Assembly: GCA_934122215.1 (NCBI GenBank)
Contig: CAKOWF010000005.1
Location: forward strand, 1 to 38,498
Reading direction: 5' to 3'
DNA length: 38,498 bases
Source of the DNA: an uncultured Bacilli bacterium
Lineage (GTDB): Bacteria > Bacillota_I > Bacilli_A > RF39 > UBA660
Made by a program: the position numbers and the translations under genes. Positions 17,371 through 26,450 of this stretch are shown here, one piece after another. Below the pieces are notes generated by a model that saw only the letters and a list, made by a program, of their open reading frames with translations, did no database searches and was not told the origin of the DNA. Positions within the stretch are counted from its first letter, which is position 1. Each line of letters begins with the position of its first letter.

Positions 17371-19089
17371 GTGGATACAATAATACTGATCATGGTAAGT
17401 TTTGTAATTTTAGCTGCTATTGTAATTGTTACAGTATTAGTACTACTTACTAAAGGCAAAAATAATCAATATAAAAAACAATTAGAAAACTTAGAAATAG
17501 AAAAAAATAAATTGGATAGTGTACCAATAATTCCAGAATTAACTAAGGTTGAATCTTATTTAAATAATGAAAAATTAGAGTCAATGTATAATAATTGGAA
17601 AGATAGATTAGATGTTATTAGAACAAATCAAATTCCAAAAATCACAGATATGCTTTTAGAGGCAGATTATTCATTATCTCAAAAAGATTACAAAGCAACA
17701 ATATATAAAATTGCTAAACTTGAAATGGAAATTTATAAAGTAAGAACAAATTCAGATTTTTTATTAAATGAAATAAAAGAAATAACAAGTAGTGAAGAAA
17801 GAAGTAGAACATTAATTACTAAATTAAAATCTGAATATCGTGATTTATATGAGAAATTCAGTAAGGATAGAGAAGCATACAATGAATTAGCAGAACCAGT
17901 TGAATTACAATTTGAAACAATTGCAAAAAGATTTGAAGATTTTGAAGCAGTAATGGAATCAAACGAATTCTTAGAGGTAAATGGCTTAATAAAAACAATT
18001 GATGAAATGATTAAACATATAGCCAATGTAATAGAAGAATTGCCTAGTATAATATTGATGTGTAAAACAATTTTACCTAAAAAAATAAAAGATGTTCAAG
18101 ATGAATATGATAGGATGGTTAAAGAAGGATATCCACTTGATTATTTAAATATTGAATATAATATAGAAGAAGCAAATAAAAAGATAAGTGACATTTATGA
18201 TAGAGCAAAAATTCTTAATTTAGAAGATAGTTTATTTGAACTTAAAATATTAGCTGAATATTTTGATTCTGTATTTAATGATTATGAAAAAGAAAAGGTT
18301 GATAAATCTGAATTCGAAGATGTTGAAAAATTAATTGTTAAAAAATTAAAAAAATTAAATAGAATTATTACAGAAATTTTTAATCAATTAGATGAAATTA
18401 GAAATGCCTATAATTTATCTAATGATAATATCAATGTTTTATATCAAATAAAAGAAGAAACAGAAAAATTAAATGAAGATTATAAAGCATTAATAGATCA
18501 TACTTCAAATAATACTTTTGCTTATTCCAAATTATCAAATGAAATGGAAAATTTAAATTTAAGAGTAGCTAGTGTAGAACAAAGTTTAGATTCTGTTCTA
18601 GATTCTCTAGGAAATATGCAAGATGATGAACAAAGAGCAAGACAACAATTAGAAGAAATCAAAACAATATTGAAAGAATCTAAAAATAAAATTAAGGAAT
18701 ATAATTTGCCAGTAATTCCTAATAATTATTTTGTTGAATTAAATGAAGCACAAGTAGCTATTAAAGAAATTATAAAAGAACTAGATAAAAAACCTATTAC
18801 AATTGAAGTGTTAAATACAAGAGTTGATACTGCTCGTGATTTAGTTTTAAAATTATACAAAACGACAAAAGAAATGACAAAAACCGCTATGTTTGCAGAA
18901 CTTGCTATTGTCTATGGAAATAGATATCGTAGTGAAGAAACTGAGTTAGATAAATATTTGACTTATTCAGAAAAATTATTCTATAAAGGCGAATATCAAA
19001 AATCATTAGAAATAAGTATTAATTCATTAAATAGAGTTGAAAAAGGAATCTATGATAAGTTATTGAGCTTATATTCAGGTGATAAATAG
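17371..19089 (+). CDS. ezrA: Septation ring regulator EzrA
   Basis: This 572-aa protein is the EzrA family spectrin-like regulator of the FtsZ ring. It has one N-terminal membrane segment (about residues 3-25) and then a long set of helical bundles and coiled coils facing the cytoplasm. The conserved C-terminal patch appears as YGNRYRS (N517-R520), followed by YLTYSEKLFYKGEYQKSLE. The size matches Bacillus EzrA (about 560 aa). A GTG start at 17371 is preferred because GAGGTGG sits five bases upstream; a GTG at 17362 is possible. A small lipoprotein follows after nine bases. Confidence 0.92.
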   Translation: MDTIILIMVSFVILAAIVIVTVLVLLTKGKNNQYKKQLENLEIEKNKLDSVPIIPELTKVESYLNNEKLESMYNNWKDRLDVIRTNQIPKITDMLLEADYSLSQKDYKATIYKIAKLEMEIYKVRTNSDFLLNEIKEITSSEERSRTLITKLKSEYRDLYEKFSKDREAYNELAEPVELQFETIAKRFEDFEAVMESNEFLEVNGLIKTIDEMIKHIANVIEELPSIILMCKTILPKKIKDVQDEYDRMVKEGYPLDYLNIEYNIEEANKKISDIYDRAKILNLEDSLFELKILAEYFDSVFNDYEKEKVDKSEFEDVEKLIVKKLKKLNRIITEIFNQLDEIRNAYNLSNDNINVLYQIKEETEKLNEDYKALIDHTSNNTFAYSKLSNEMENLNLRVASVEQSLDSVLDSLGNMQDDEQRARQQLEEIKTILKESKNKIKEYNLPVIPNNYFVELNEAQVAIKEIIKELDKKPITIEVLNTRVDTARDLVLKLYKTTKEMTKTAMFAELAIVYGNRYRSEETELDKYLTYSEKLFYKGEYQKSLEISINSLNRVEKGIYDKLLSLYSGDK

Positions 19090-19098
19090 GAGGTCTGT

Positions 19099-19437
19099 AT
19101 GAAAAAAAGATTACTTATAATATTGACTATACTATGTTTAACAGGATGTGGTGAAAAAAAGGAAATAGATCCCTTATTAGGTACATGGGAAACTAGTTAT
19201 GAGTTAGGTGCATTTGGTGTTGTATCAGAATCATATGAGTTTAAGGAAAATGGAGAGTGTATTCAATCGTTGAATGCTGGAGCAATGATAACAACAGAAT
19301 GTACATATCAGTTGAATGATGAAAAAACTGAAATAAAAATAGTATGGAAAGACAAAAATGATAAAGATAGTTATGTAGATTATTCATTGAATAATGATGA
19401 ACTAAAAATAGGCACAAGAACATATACAAGAAAATAA
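19099..19437 (+). CDS. Lipocalin-like small lipoprotein
   Basis: This 112-aa protein has a lipoprotein signal ending in LTGC (Cys 17) and a beta-rich mature part. LLGTWETSYE, YEFKENGECIQ and KIVWKDKNDK resemble the small lipocalin-like/DUF5640 domains of Firmicutes lipoproteins (GTW...F.EDG pattern). Ligand unknown. AGGAGG overlaps the ezrA stop, so it is the second gene of an ezrA operon. A role in division has no support beyond position. Confidence 0.7.
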   Translation: MKKRLLIILTILCLTGCGEKKEIDPLLGTWETSYELGAFGVVSESYEFKENGECIQSLNAGAMITTECTYQLNDEKTEIKIVWKDKNDKDSYVDYSLNNDELKIGTRTYTRK

Positions 19438-19582
19438 TAATATAGTTTCAAGTAGTGTTAAAAAACATCATAAATCACTTGTAAAAAGAACAAATTTTTA
19501 ATACCCTTTTTGTAGAAAAAAGCCAAAATAAGAAAAAGATTCTTACATTAAGGGGTTATTATTAATTTATAAATAAATCATA

Positions 19583-19619
19583 TATAAAAACTTCTAGTTA
19601 AATGCTAGAAGTTTTATAA
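19583..19619 (-). terminator. clpP terminator
   Basis: AAAACTTCTAG (19587-19597) and CTAGAAGTTTT (19605-19615) form an 11-pair stem with a 7-base loop. It overlaps the clpP stop. T-runs on both sides make it possibly bidirectional, serving the ezrA unit too. Confidence 0.85.
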
Positions 19620-20183
19620 TATTTTATCAATTATACCATAGCTTAATGCTTCTTCTGGATCCATATAATAATCTCTTTCAGTGTCCTTTTCTACTTGTTT
19701 TAAATCCTTTTTAGTATTAATAGATAATATTTTATTTAATTTATCTTTTAACTTCAAAATTCTTTCTGCAGCAATTTTAATTTCAGTTGCTTGTCCTTGA
19801 ACTCCACCTAATGGTTGATGAATCATTATTTCACTATTTTTAAGTGAATATCTTTTCCCATTTGTTCCACTTGATAATAAAAATGCACCCATACTAGCAG
19901 CCATTCCAACACAGATAGTTGAGACATCACTTTTAATAAAATTAATTGTATCATAAATAGCCATTCCAGAAGTAACAGAACCACCTGGAGAATTAATATA
20001 AATACTTATATCATTATGATTAACAGAATCTAGATATAGCAATTCTGCTACCACAGCATTCGCATTGTCATCATTTATTTCTCCACTCAAAATAATAATT
20101 CTATCTTTCAATAACCTAGAATATATATCGTAAACTCTTTCACTATGATTATTTTTTTCAATAACTGTTGGTACTAAGTTCAT
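19614..20183 (-). CDS. clpP: ATP-dependent Clp protease proteolytic subunit
   Basis: This 189-aa serine peptidase forms tetradecameric barrels that degrade proteins fed by Clp ATPases. Catalytic triad: S97 (GMAASMGA), H122 (MIHQPLGG) and D171 (ERDYYMDPEEA). The INSPGGSVTSGMAIYD and QGQATEI blocks are typical. Ribosome binding site AGGGTGAT; -10-like TATAAAAT upstream. No CtsR-type heptad repeat (GGTCAAA) was seen upstream, unlike many Firmicutes. No clpX is adjacent. Confidence 0.97.
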   Translation of the reverse strand: MNLVPTVIEKNNHSERVYDIYSRLLKDRIIILSGEINDDNANAVVAELLYLDSVNHNDISIYINSPGGSVTSGMAIYDTINFIKSDVSTICVGMAASMGAFLLSSGTNGKRYSLKNSEIMIHQPLGGVQGQATEIKIAAERILKLKDKLNKILSINTKKDLKQVEKDTERDYYMDPEEALSYGIIDKIL

Positions 20184-20240
20184 ATTATCACCCTCTAATT
20201 TTATATTAGTAAAAAAATAGATAAATATTCATTAAAAAAT

Positions 20241-20269
20241 GTGACAAAATACTTAATTTTTGATAGAAT
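20241..20269 (+). promoter_or_regulatory. Nucleoside kinase gene promoter
   Basis: GTGACA (20241-20246), a 17-base spacer ending in TGA, and TAGAAT (20264-20269): an extended -10 promoter. Confidence 0.7.
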
Positions 20270-20294
20270 GGTATTAGAGTAAGAGAGGGATAAA

Positions 20295-21956
20295 ATGGCT
20301 AAGATTATTAAAGTAAGTTATAAAGACTTAGAAGTAAAGGAATTTGAAGCAGGATTAACACTAAAAGAAATAAGCAAATCTTTTAAAAATCATTTTAATT
20401 ATCCTATATTAGTTAGTAAAGTAGATAATAATATAGAAGAACTAAATGAAACAATAAATAGAAGTTGTAATATAGAATTTTATGATAGAAGTTCAGGATT
20501 AGGTAATGGTATATATGGTAGAACATTACAATTCATGATTATAGTAGCTATTAAAAGATTATATGGAAAAGAAACAGAAGTTATAATTCATTATTCAATA
20601 GATAAGGGATTTTTCTGTGAAGTAATTGGTGTAGAAATTGATAAATCATCAGTAAAAGAAATAGAGAATGAAATTAGAAAATTAAGCAAAGAAGATTTAA
20701 TTATTAATAAGGTAAGTGTATCTAGATTCGATGCTATCAAATATTTCAAAAAGAATAAACAAATAGATAAAGTTAAAGTGCTAAAATACATAAGTAATTC
20801 TTATATTAATTTATATCGTATAGATAATATATATGATTATTTTTATGGAGAACTAGCTTATTCAACAAAAGATATTGATGATTTTGCATTAACATATATT
20901 AAGGGTAATGGATTTGTAGCAAGCTATCCAGATACATATAATCCAGAATGTACTTTAAATTATAAGCATCACGAAATGTTATTTAATACATTCTATGATT
21001 ACACAAAATGGGGTAATCAAATAGGTATTAATAATGCAGCTGATTTAAATGAAGTTGTTTCTACTGGTGAATATAATAGATTAATTCATGTTGCGGAAAC
21101 ATATTATAATAATCAACTATCTAAAATAGCTGACGAAATATACAATAATAGAAAAAGAATAAAAATAGTATTAATTGCAGGTCCTTCATCAAGTGGTAAA
21201 ACTACAACTAGCAAAAAGTTAGAAATTCACTTACAAAGTAAAGGAATAAAAACACATCAAATTTCAATAGACGATTATTTTCTAGATAGAGAAAAAACTC
21301 CAAAATTAGAAAATGGTGAATTAGATTTAGAGTCATTAAATGCAGTTGATGTAACACTATTTAATAAGCATTTAACAAAATTATTAGAAGGTGAAAGAGT
21401 AGAATTACCTGAATATAACTTTGTTTTAGGTAAAAGAGAATATAAAGGAAAAAATCTATTATTAGGTGATAATGATATAATTATAATTGAAGGTTTACAT
21501 GGATTAAATGAAGATTTAACTAGTTCAATAGAAAGAAACAAAAAATATAAAATTTATATAAGTCCATTGACACAATTAAATATTGATAATCATAATCGTA
21601 TACATACAAGTGATACAAGAAAACTAAGAAGAATTATAAGAGATAATAAATATCGTTCATATTCAGCAAGTGAAACATTAAGCATGTGGAAAAACATAAG
21701 AGAAGGAGAAGAAAAATATATATTCCCTTATCAAGATGATGCCGATAACATAATTAATTCAGCACTTATATATGAGTTAGGTATTTTAAAAACATATGCA
21801 GAACCATTATTATTCTCAGTAGAAGAATCCGATCCAATGTATAGTGAAGCACTAAGATTAATTAATTTTTTAAGAAACTTCTTACCTATACCAAGTGAAG
21901 AAATACCATCAGATTCAGTATTAAGAGAATTTATTGGCGGAAGCTGTTTTAAATAG
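20295..21956 (+). CDS. TGS-domain nucleoside (uridine) kinase
   Basis: This 553-aa protein has an N-terminal TGS domain (about residues 1-62). A middle region resembles the second editing/SAD-like domain of ThrRS/AlaRS. The C-terminal P-loop kinase of the uridine kinase/phosphoribulokinase family shows Walker A GPSSSGKTTTS starting at G296, ISIDDYF and IIIEGLHGLN. This architecture is a known 'nucleoside kinase' found in Bacilli, Clostridia and spirochaetes. The likely reaction is phosphorylation of uridine/cytidine, but substrate is not proven. AGAGAGG ribosome binding site. gapA follows after 51 bases. Confidence 0.88.
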   Translation: MAKIIKVSYKDLEVKEFEAGLTLKEISKSFKNHFNYPILVSKVDNNIEELNETINRSCNIEFYDRSSGLGNGIYGRTLQFMIIVAIKRLYGKETEVIIHYSIDKGFFCEVIGVEIDKSSVKEIENEIRKLSKEDLIINKVSVSRFDAIKYFKKNKQIDKVKVLKYISNSYINLYRIDNIYDYFYGELAYSTKDIDDFALTYIKGNGFVASYPDTYNPECTLNYKHHEMLFNTFYDYTKWGNQIGINNAADLNEVVSTGEYNRLIHVAETYYNNQLSKIADEIYNNRKRIKIVLIAGPSSSGKTTTSKKLEIHLQSKGIKTHQISIDDYFLDREKTPKLENGELDLESLNAVDVTLFNKHLTKLLEGERVELPEYNFVLGKREYKGKNLLLGDNDIIIIEGLHGLNEDLTSSIERNKKYKIYISPLTQLNIDNHNRIHTSDTRKLRRIIRDNKYRSYSASETLSMWKNIREGEEKYIFPYQDDADNIINSALIYELGILKTYAEPLLFSVEESDPMYSEALRLINFLRNFLPIPSEEIPSDSVLREFIGGSCFK

Positions 21957-22007
21957 TATTAAATTAAGAAAAAATAGCAACATATTAATTAGAAAAGAGG
22001 AATTTAT

Positions 22008-23012
22008 ATGATAAAAGTAGCCATCAATGGTTTTGGAAGAATTGGAAGACTAGTATTTAGAATTATGGAAGAAGATCCCAATTTTGAAGTAGTAGCAATC
22101 AATGATTTAACAGATGCATATCAATTAGCTTATTTATTAAAATATGATACTTCACATAGAAACTATAGAGTAAATGAAATATCTAGTGAAGGAAATGAAC
22201 TAATTGTTGGTTCAAGAAAAATAAAAATATTTTCAGAATTAGATCCCAAAAATTTACCATGGAAAGAATTAGGAATAGATGAAGTTTTCGAATGTACTGG
22301 AAAATTTACTGATAAAGATAGTGCTTATTCACATATAATAGCTGGAGCAAAAAAAGTAATTATTTCAGCACCTGCTAAAGGAGATTTAAAAACTATAGTC
22401 TATAACGTAAATCATGATACTTTAGATGGAACAGAACAAGTAATAAGTGCAGCAAGTTGTACTACTAATTGTCTAGCACCAGTACTTAAAGTATTAAATG
22501 ATAACTTTGGTATAGAAAAAGGCTACATGACAACAGTTCATGCATATACAAATGATCAATCAGTATTAGATGTAGCACATAAAAAAGGAGCACAATCTCG
22601 TCGTGGTAGAGCTTCAGCCGCAAATATTGTTCCATCAACTACAGGAGCGGCTACTGCTATAGGAAAAGTAATACCAGAGTTAAATGGAAAACTAAGCGGT
22701 AATGCATTAAGAGTACCAACTACTACAGGTTCGATAATTGATTTAACATTAGAATTAAAGAAAAACGTAACAGTAGAAGAAATAAATAGTACATTTAAAA
22801 ATAATGCCAATGAAACTTTAGGATATACAGAAGATCCAATTGTATCAAGCGATATTATAGGTTCACATTTAGGAGCATTAGTAGATTCATTACTAACAGA
22901 AGTACTAGATGTAGATGGAAAACAATTAGTAAAAGTTGTGGCTTGGTATGACAATGAAATGGGATATTCAGCTCAAATGGTTAGAACTGCTAAATATTTA
23001 GAAAATAAATAA
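22008..23012 (+). CDS. gapA: Glyceraldehyde-3-phosphate dehydrogenase
   Basis: This 334-aa glycolytic enzyme converts glyceraldehyde-3-phosphate, NAD and phosphate to 1,3-bisphosphoglycerate. The NAD-binding start is NGFGRIGRLVFR, and D33 (AINDLTD) fits NAD over NADP. The catalytic cysteine is C151 in SAASCTTNC, with HAYTNDQ carrying the catalytic His. C-terminal WYDNEMGYS is typical. It is not followed by pgk/tpi, and no cggR regulator is adjacent, unlike the Bacillus operon. Confidence 0.97.
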   Translation: MIKVAINGFGRIGRLVFRIMEEDPNFEVVAINDLTDAYQLAYLLKYDTSHRNYRVNEISSEGNELIVGSRKIKIFSELDPKNLPWKELGIDEVFECTGKFTDKDSAYSHIIAGAKKVIISAPAKGDLKTIVYNVNHDTLDGTEQVISAASCTTNCLAPVLKVLNDNFGIEKGYMTTVHAYTNDQSVLDVAHKKGAQSRRGRASAANIVPSTTGAATAIGKVIPELNGKLSGNALRVPTTTGSIIDLTLELKKNVTVEEINSTFKNNANETLGYTEDPIVSSDIIGSHLGALVDSLLTEVLDVDGKQLVKVVAWYDNEMGYSAQMVRTAKYLENK

Positions 23013-23074
23013 TAATATAGTTTCAAAAAAGTAGACAGAGTTATATAAATAATATATGTTTGCTATTTGTAAAC

Positions 23075-23106
23075 GGGGGGGGTAATTTTACCAACCTCTT
23101 TTTTTG
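23075..23106 (+). terminator. Probable gapA terminator containing a G8 run
   Basis: Eight G residues (23075-23082) run into GGTAA, TTT and TACC, followed by AACCTC and seven T residues. The GGTAA/TTACC stem can be extended by G-run pairing with CC at 23095-23096. The U-run makes termination plausible. The homopolymer is very unusual in this AT-rich sequence. Confidence 0.55.
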
Positions 23107-23121
23107 TGAAAGGAAGATAGT

Positions 23122-23802
23122 ATGAAAAAGGTAGTAATAGTAGTAATAGGTATATTAATGATAATACCAGTAGTAACAAAAAGAATAATAAATAATAGAA
23201 ACTACGAATTAGATACAACAACAGAAGTATATACAAAAGCAGAAGTAGATAGTAAGTTAGCAGAAATAAAGAAAAGTATAGAAAGTAATACAACAGCAAT
23301 AACAGAAACAAAAAACTTATTAACAACAATACAAAATAGTTTAAAAAATTATGCACTTAAAACAGCTTTAATAGAAGCAAATAGTAATATTGATAACTTA
23401 CTTACAATAGCAAATAACAATACTAAAAGAATAGATGCTTTAGAAAATATGAGTTGTAGTACTCAAACTTTAAATAAAGTTAGTATTTATAAAGCACCTA
23501 GTATAAGAGGTGGAGTAACTGTAAGTGCTCAAAATTATGAAATAGATTTAACAAATGCCGCATATATTTTTGTTGGTATTTATGGTAATTCAAATAATTC
23601 ATTATATTCTCCAATGGCAGCATTTTATTTTTCAGATGATCCAGATAATTGGGCAGGAATTGGTGGATATAAAAATTCAGTAACATATGGAAAAGGATAT
23701 ATGCCAGTATTTAATATGAGTGGTACAAAAGAACTTGTTGTTAAAAATTTAACTGGTTCAAGAGAATTTTTAGATGAAATAACTGTATATTACTTTAATT
23801 AA
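23122..23802 (+). CDS. Membrane-anchored tail-fibre-like stalk-and-head protein
   Basis: This 226-aa protein has an N-terminal hydrophobic segment (about residues 3-19). A stalk of about residues 30-110 opens with EVYTKAEVDSKLAEI, the kind of motif found in phage tail fibre and baseplate stalks. It has heptad-like spacing to KRIDALENM, consistent with a trimeric coiled coil. After residue 110 comes a Gly/Tyr/Asn-rich beta domain (NSLYSPMAAFYFSDDPDNW) with no family I recognise. The N-terminal segment resembles the hydrophobic helix of pilins without the GFTLIE processing site. Codons 1-75 almost always end in A, later codons are more mixed, hinting at a mosaic gene. GAAAGGA ribosome binding site. 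Likely a surface binding protein; function unknown. Confidence 0.65.
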   Translation: MKKVVIVVIGILMIIPVVTKRIINNRNYELDTTTEVYTKAEVDSKLAEIKKSIESNTTAITETKNLLTTIQNSLKNYALKTALIEANSNIDNLLTIANNNTKRIDALENMSCSTQTLNKVSIYKAPSIRGGVTVSAQNYEIDLTNAAYIFVGIYGNSNNSLYSPMAAFYFSDDPDNWAGIGGYKNSVTYGKGYMPVFNMSGTKELVVKNLTGSREFLDEITVYYFN

Positions 23803-23826
23803 ATGATATATTATTTAATTAAATGG

Positions 23827-23879
23827 CCTTTAAATAAAAGGAAAAATTAACAAAACCTTTTACACAAGGCTTTTTTTTT
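23827..23879 (+). terminator. Four-segment attenuator-like terminator before parC
   Basis: GCCTTT (23827-23832), AAAAGG (about 23836-23841), CCTTTT (23856-23861) and AAGGC (23866-23870) followed by nine T residues. Segments 1:2, 2:3 and 3:4 can pair, the last being the terminator. It ends the upstream gene, and its 3' half overlaps the parC promoter. Confidence 0.55.
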
Positions 23880-23887
23880 GATATAAT
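23859..23887 (+). promoter_or_regulatory. parC promoter
   Basis: TTTACA (23859-23864), 17 bases and TATAAT (23882-23887) preceded by TGA, an extended -10. The start codon is 16 bases downstream, so the leader is only about ten bases. Confidence 0.75.
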
Positions 23888-23902
23888 TAAATAGGTGATG
23901 GT

Positions 23903-26401
23903 ATGCAAAAAATAATAAGCAAAATAGAAGATTATTCACTAGAGTATATGATGGAAAAAAGCTTTGGAAGATACTCTAAAAGTATTATACAAGATAGAGC
24001 ACTTCCAGATGTAAGAGATGGTCTAAAGCCAGTACAAAGAAGAATTTTATATGGTATGTATATAGAAGGACATACATTTGATAAACCTCCAGTAAAATCA
24101 GCTCGTAGTGTAGGAGATATAATGGGTAAATTCCACCCACATGGTGATTCAAGTATATATGAAGCAATGGTTCGTATGAGTCAATGGTGGAAACAAAATG
24201 AATGTTATATTGATATGCAAGGTAATAATGGCTCAATGGATGGTGATGGAGCTGCTGCAATGCGTTATACAGAAGCAAAATTATCTAAAATAAGTAACGA
24301 ATTAATGAAAGATATAAAAAGAGGAACAGTAGATTTTGTTCCAAACTTTGATGATTCAAGGAAAGAACCTTTAGTTTTACCAGCAAAATATCCAAATTTA
24401 CTAGTAAATGGTGCTGTAGGAATAAGTGCTGGATATGCTACAAATATTCCTCCACATAATTTAGGTGAAGTAATAGATGCTACTATAAAAAGAATAGATA
24501 GCCCAAATTGTTATTTGGAAACAATTATGGATATTGTTAAAGGGCCAGACTTCCCAACTGGTGGTGTAGTAGAAGGTAAAAATGGAATAATTGATGCATT
24601 TAAAACTGGTAGAGGAAAAGTAGTAGTAAAACCTAAATATGAAATAGTAACAGATAAAAATAAAACAAGTATCATAATTTCACAAATACCATTTGAAGTA
24701 AATAAATTATTACTAGTTTCTAAAATGAATGAAATTAAAATAGATAAAAAAATAGATGGAATAATAGACGTAAGAGATGAATCAGATAGACAAGATCCTG
24801 TAAGAATAGTAGTAGAGATAAAAAAAGATGCAGACCCAAATTTTATCTTAAATTATTTTTACAAAAATACAGATTTAATGATTAACTATAATTACAATAT
24901 GGTTGCTATAGTAAATAAAAGACCAGTAACAATAGGTATATTAGGTATACTAGATGCTTATATTAGTCATTTAAGAGAAGTAATTGTAAGAAGAACTAAA
25001 TTTGATTTAGAATTCAATAGAAATGAGTTACATATAGTAGAAGGTTTAATAAAGGCTCTATCTATACTAGATGAAGTAATTAAAACTATTAGAGCAAGTA
25101 AAGATAGAAATGATGCTATAAATAATTTAGTAAAAGAATTTGATTTTACATTTAAACAAGCAGAAGCTATAGTTGTTTTACAACTATATAGATTAACAAA
25201 TACAGATGTAACAGAATTAGAAGAAAAAGCTAAAAATTTAAAACTTGTAATAGCGGCACTAGAAGCAATACTAAGTGATGAAAATAGACTAAAAACAGTT
25301 ATGAAAGAAGAATTAAAAGAAATAAAGAAAAATTATGCTACAGAAAGAAAAACTATAATAAAAGATGAAGTAGAAGAAATAAAAATAGACACTGTTAGTA
25401 TGATACCAAAAGAAGATGTAATAGTAGTTGTAACAAAAGAAGGATATGTAAAAAGAGTATCTCTTAGAAGTTATGATAAAGAAACAGAAACGACATTAAA
25501 AGATGGAGACTATATAATAGGAAGATATAAAATATCCACATTAGATACTATATTAATGTTTACTAATAAAGGTAATTATTTATATGTACCAGTATATGAA
25601 TTGCCAGATTTAAAATGGAAAGAAATGGGAAAACATATAAGTAATATTATCAATATTAGTTCTGATGAAAATATCATATCATCATTTCCAATATATAATT
25701 TTAATGCAGAACTATATGTTACAATTTTTACAAAAAATGGTATGGTAAAAAGAACAAAATTAAATGAATTTGTTGTTCAACGATATTCAAAACCTGTATG
25801 TTCTATAAAACTAAAAGAAGATGATGAAGTAATAAGTGTTGATTTAAGTAACAATCCACTTACATTTATAGTAACATCTTCAGGGTATGCTTTAACATAT
25901 AAGACAGAAGAAATACCAGTAGTTGGTGTAAAGGCTAGTGGTGTAAAAGCTATTACATTAAAAAATGATACAGTAGTTTCTGGAATTTTATATAATGAAA
26001 ATGCTGAGTATTTAACAATAATAACTGATAAGAAAACAGCTAAAAGAGTAAAATTACAAGAATTTGAAATAACTTCAAGAGCTAGAAGAGGTATTCAAGT
26101 AGTAAGAGAAGTTAAAACAAATCCTTATACAATAATAAAAGCTTTTATAATTCATTATAAAGAAATGTTAAATATTAAAACAGCTAGTGAATTAATTGAA
26201 TTAAAATTAACAGAAATACCTATAGCAGAAAGATTATCAACTGGAAGTACAATAGCTAAAACTAAGATTTTAGATGTATATCCTAATTATGAATTAGTTA
26301 GTGGTATAATAGAAGAAAAACAAGAAAAAGAAAATATCTCATTAGAAGAAATTGATAAAAAAATGATGACTATTGACGATTTTTTAGATAATATAGAATA
26401 A
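23903..26401 (+). CDS. parC: DNA topoisomerase IV subunit A
   Basis: This 832-aa subunit cuts and rejoins DNA to unlink replicated chromosomes. The catalytic tyrosine is Y122 in AMRYTE. The quinolone-resistance region reads HPHGDSSIYEAMVRMSQ, with wild-type Ser and Glu at the usual resistance positions. The C-terminal half is a beta-pinwheel with repeated blades (VVVTKEGYVKRVS, FTKNGMVKRTKL, ITDKKTAKRVKL). It lacks the GyrA-box motif, supporting ParC over GyrA. parE is not adjacent, unlike most Firmicutes. The ribosome binding site AGGTGATGG is good. Confidence 0.92.
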   Translation: MQKIISKIEDYSLEYMMEKSFGRYSKSIIQDRALPDVRDGLKPVQRRILYGMYIEGHTFDKPPVKSARSVGDIMGKFHPHGDSSIYEAMVRMSQWWKQNECYIDMQGNNGSMDGDGAAAMRYTEAKLSKISNELMKDIKRGTVDFVPNFDDSRKEPLVLPAKYPNLLVNGAVGISAGYATNIPPHNLGEVIDATIKRIDSPNCYLETIMDIVKGPDFPTGGVVEGKNGIIDAFKTGRGKVVVKPKYEIVTDKNKTSIIISQIPFEVNKLLLVSKMNEIKIDKKIDGIIDVRDESDRQDPVRIVVEIKKDADPNFILNYFYKNTDLMINYNYNMVAIVNKRPVTIGILGILDAYISHLREVIVRRTKFDLEFNRNELHIVEGLIKALSILDEVIKTIRASKDRNDAINNLVKEFDFTFKQAEAIVVLQLYRLTNTDVTELEEKAKNLKLVIAALEAILSDENRLKTVMKEELKEIKKNYATERKTIIKDEVEEIKIDTVSMIPKEDVIVVVTKEGYVKRVSLRSYDKETETTLKDGDYIIGRYKISTLDTILMFTNKGNYLYVPVYELPDLKWKEMGKHISNIINISSDENIISSFPIYNFNAELYVTIFTKNGMVKRTKLNEFVVQRYSKPVCSIKLKEDDEVISVDLSNNPLTFIVTSSGYALTYKTEEIPVVGVKASGVKAITLKNDTVVSGILYNENAEYLTIITDKKTAKRVKLQEFEITSRARRGIQVVREVKTNPYTIIKAFIIHYKEMLNIKTASELIELKLTEIPIAERLSTGSTIAKTKILDVYPNYELVSGIIEEKQEKENISLEEIDKKMMTIDDFLDNIE

Positions 26402-26450
26402 TAGTTGTAATAATTATTTTATTGTAGTAATATTAGTAAAGGAGGAAAAT

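Noticed and set aside
19432..19451. A 20-base sequence (AAATAATAATATAGTTTCAA) shared with 23007-23026 after two stop codons
   Set aside because: Mostly AT-rich low complexity; only TAGTTTCAA is distinctive, and the flanks do not match, so I do not call a repeat family.
19438..19582. Small RNA or gene between the lipoprotein and clpP
   Set aside because: Short weak inverted repeats (for example TAAGAA/TTCTTA) are present, but no promoter, frame or known RNA fold could be supported.
23063..23356. Leucine-rich open frames on the minus strand opposite several genes
   Set aside because: They mirror A-ending codons of the real plus-strand genes, lack ribosome binding sites and have low-complexity Leu/Tyr content.
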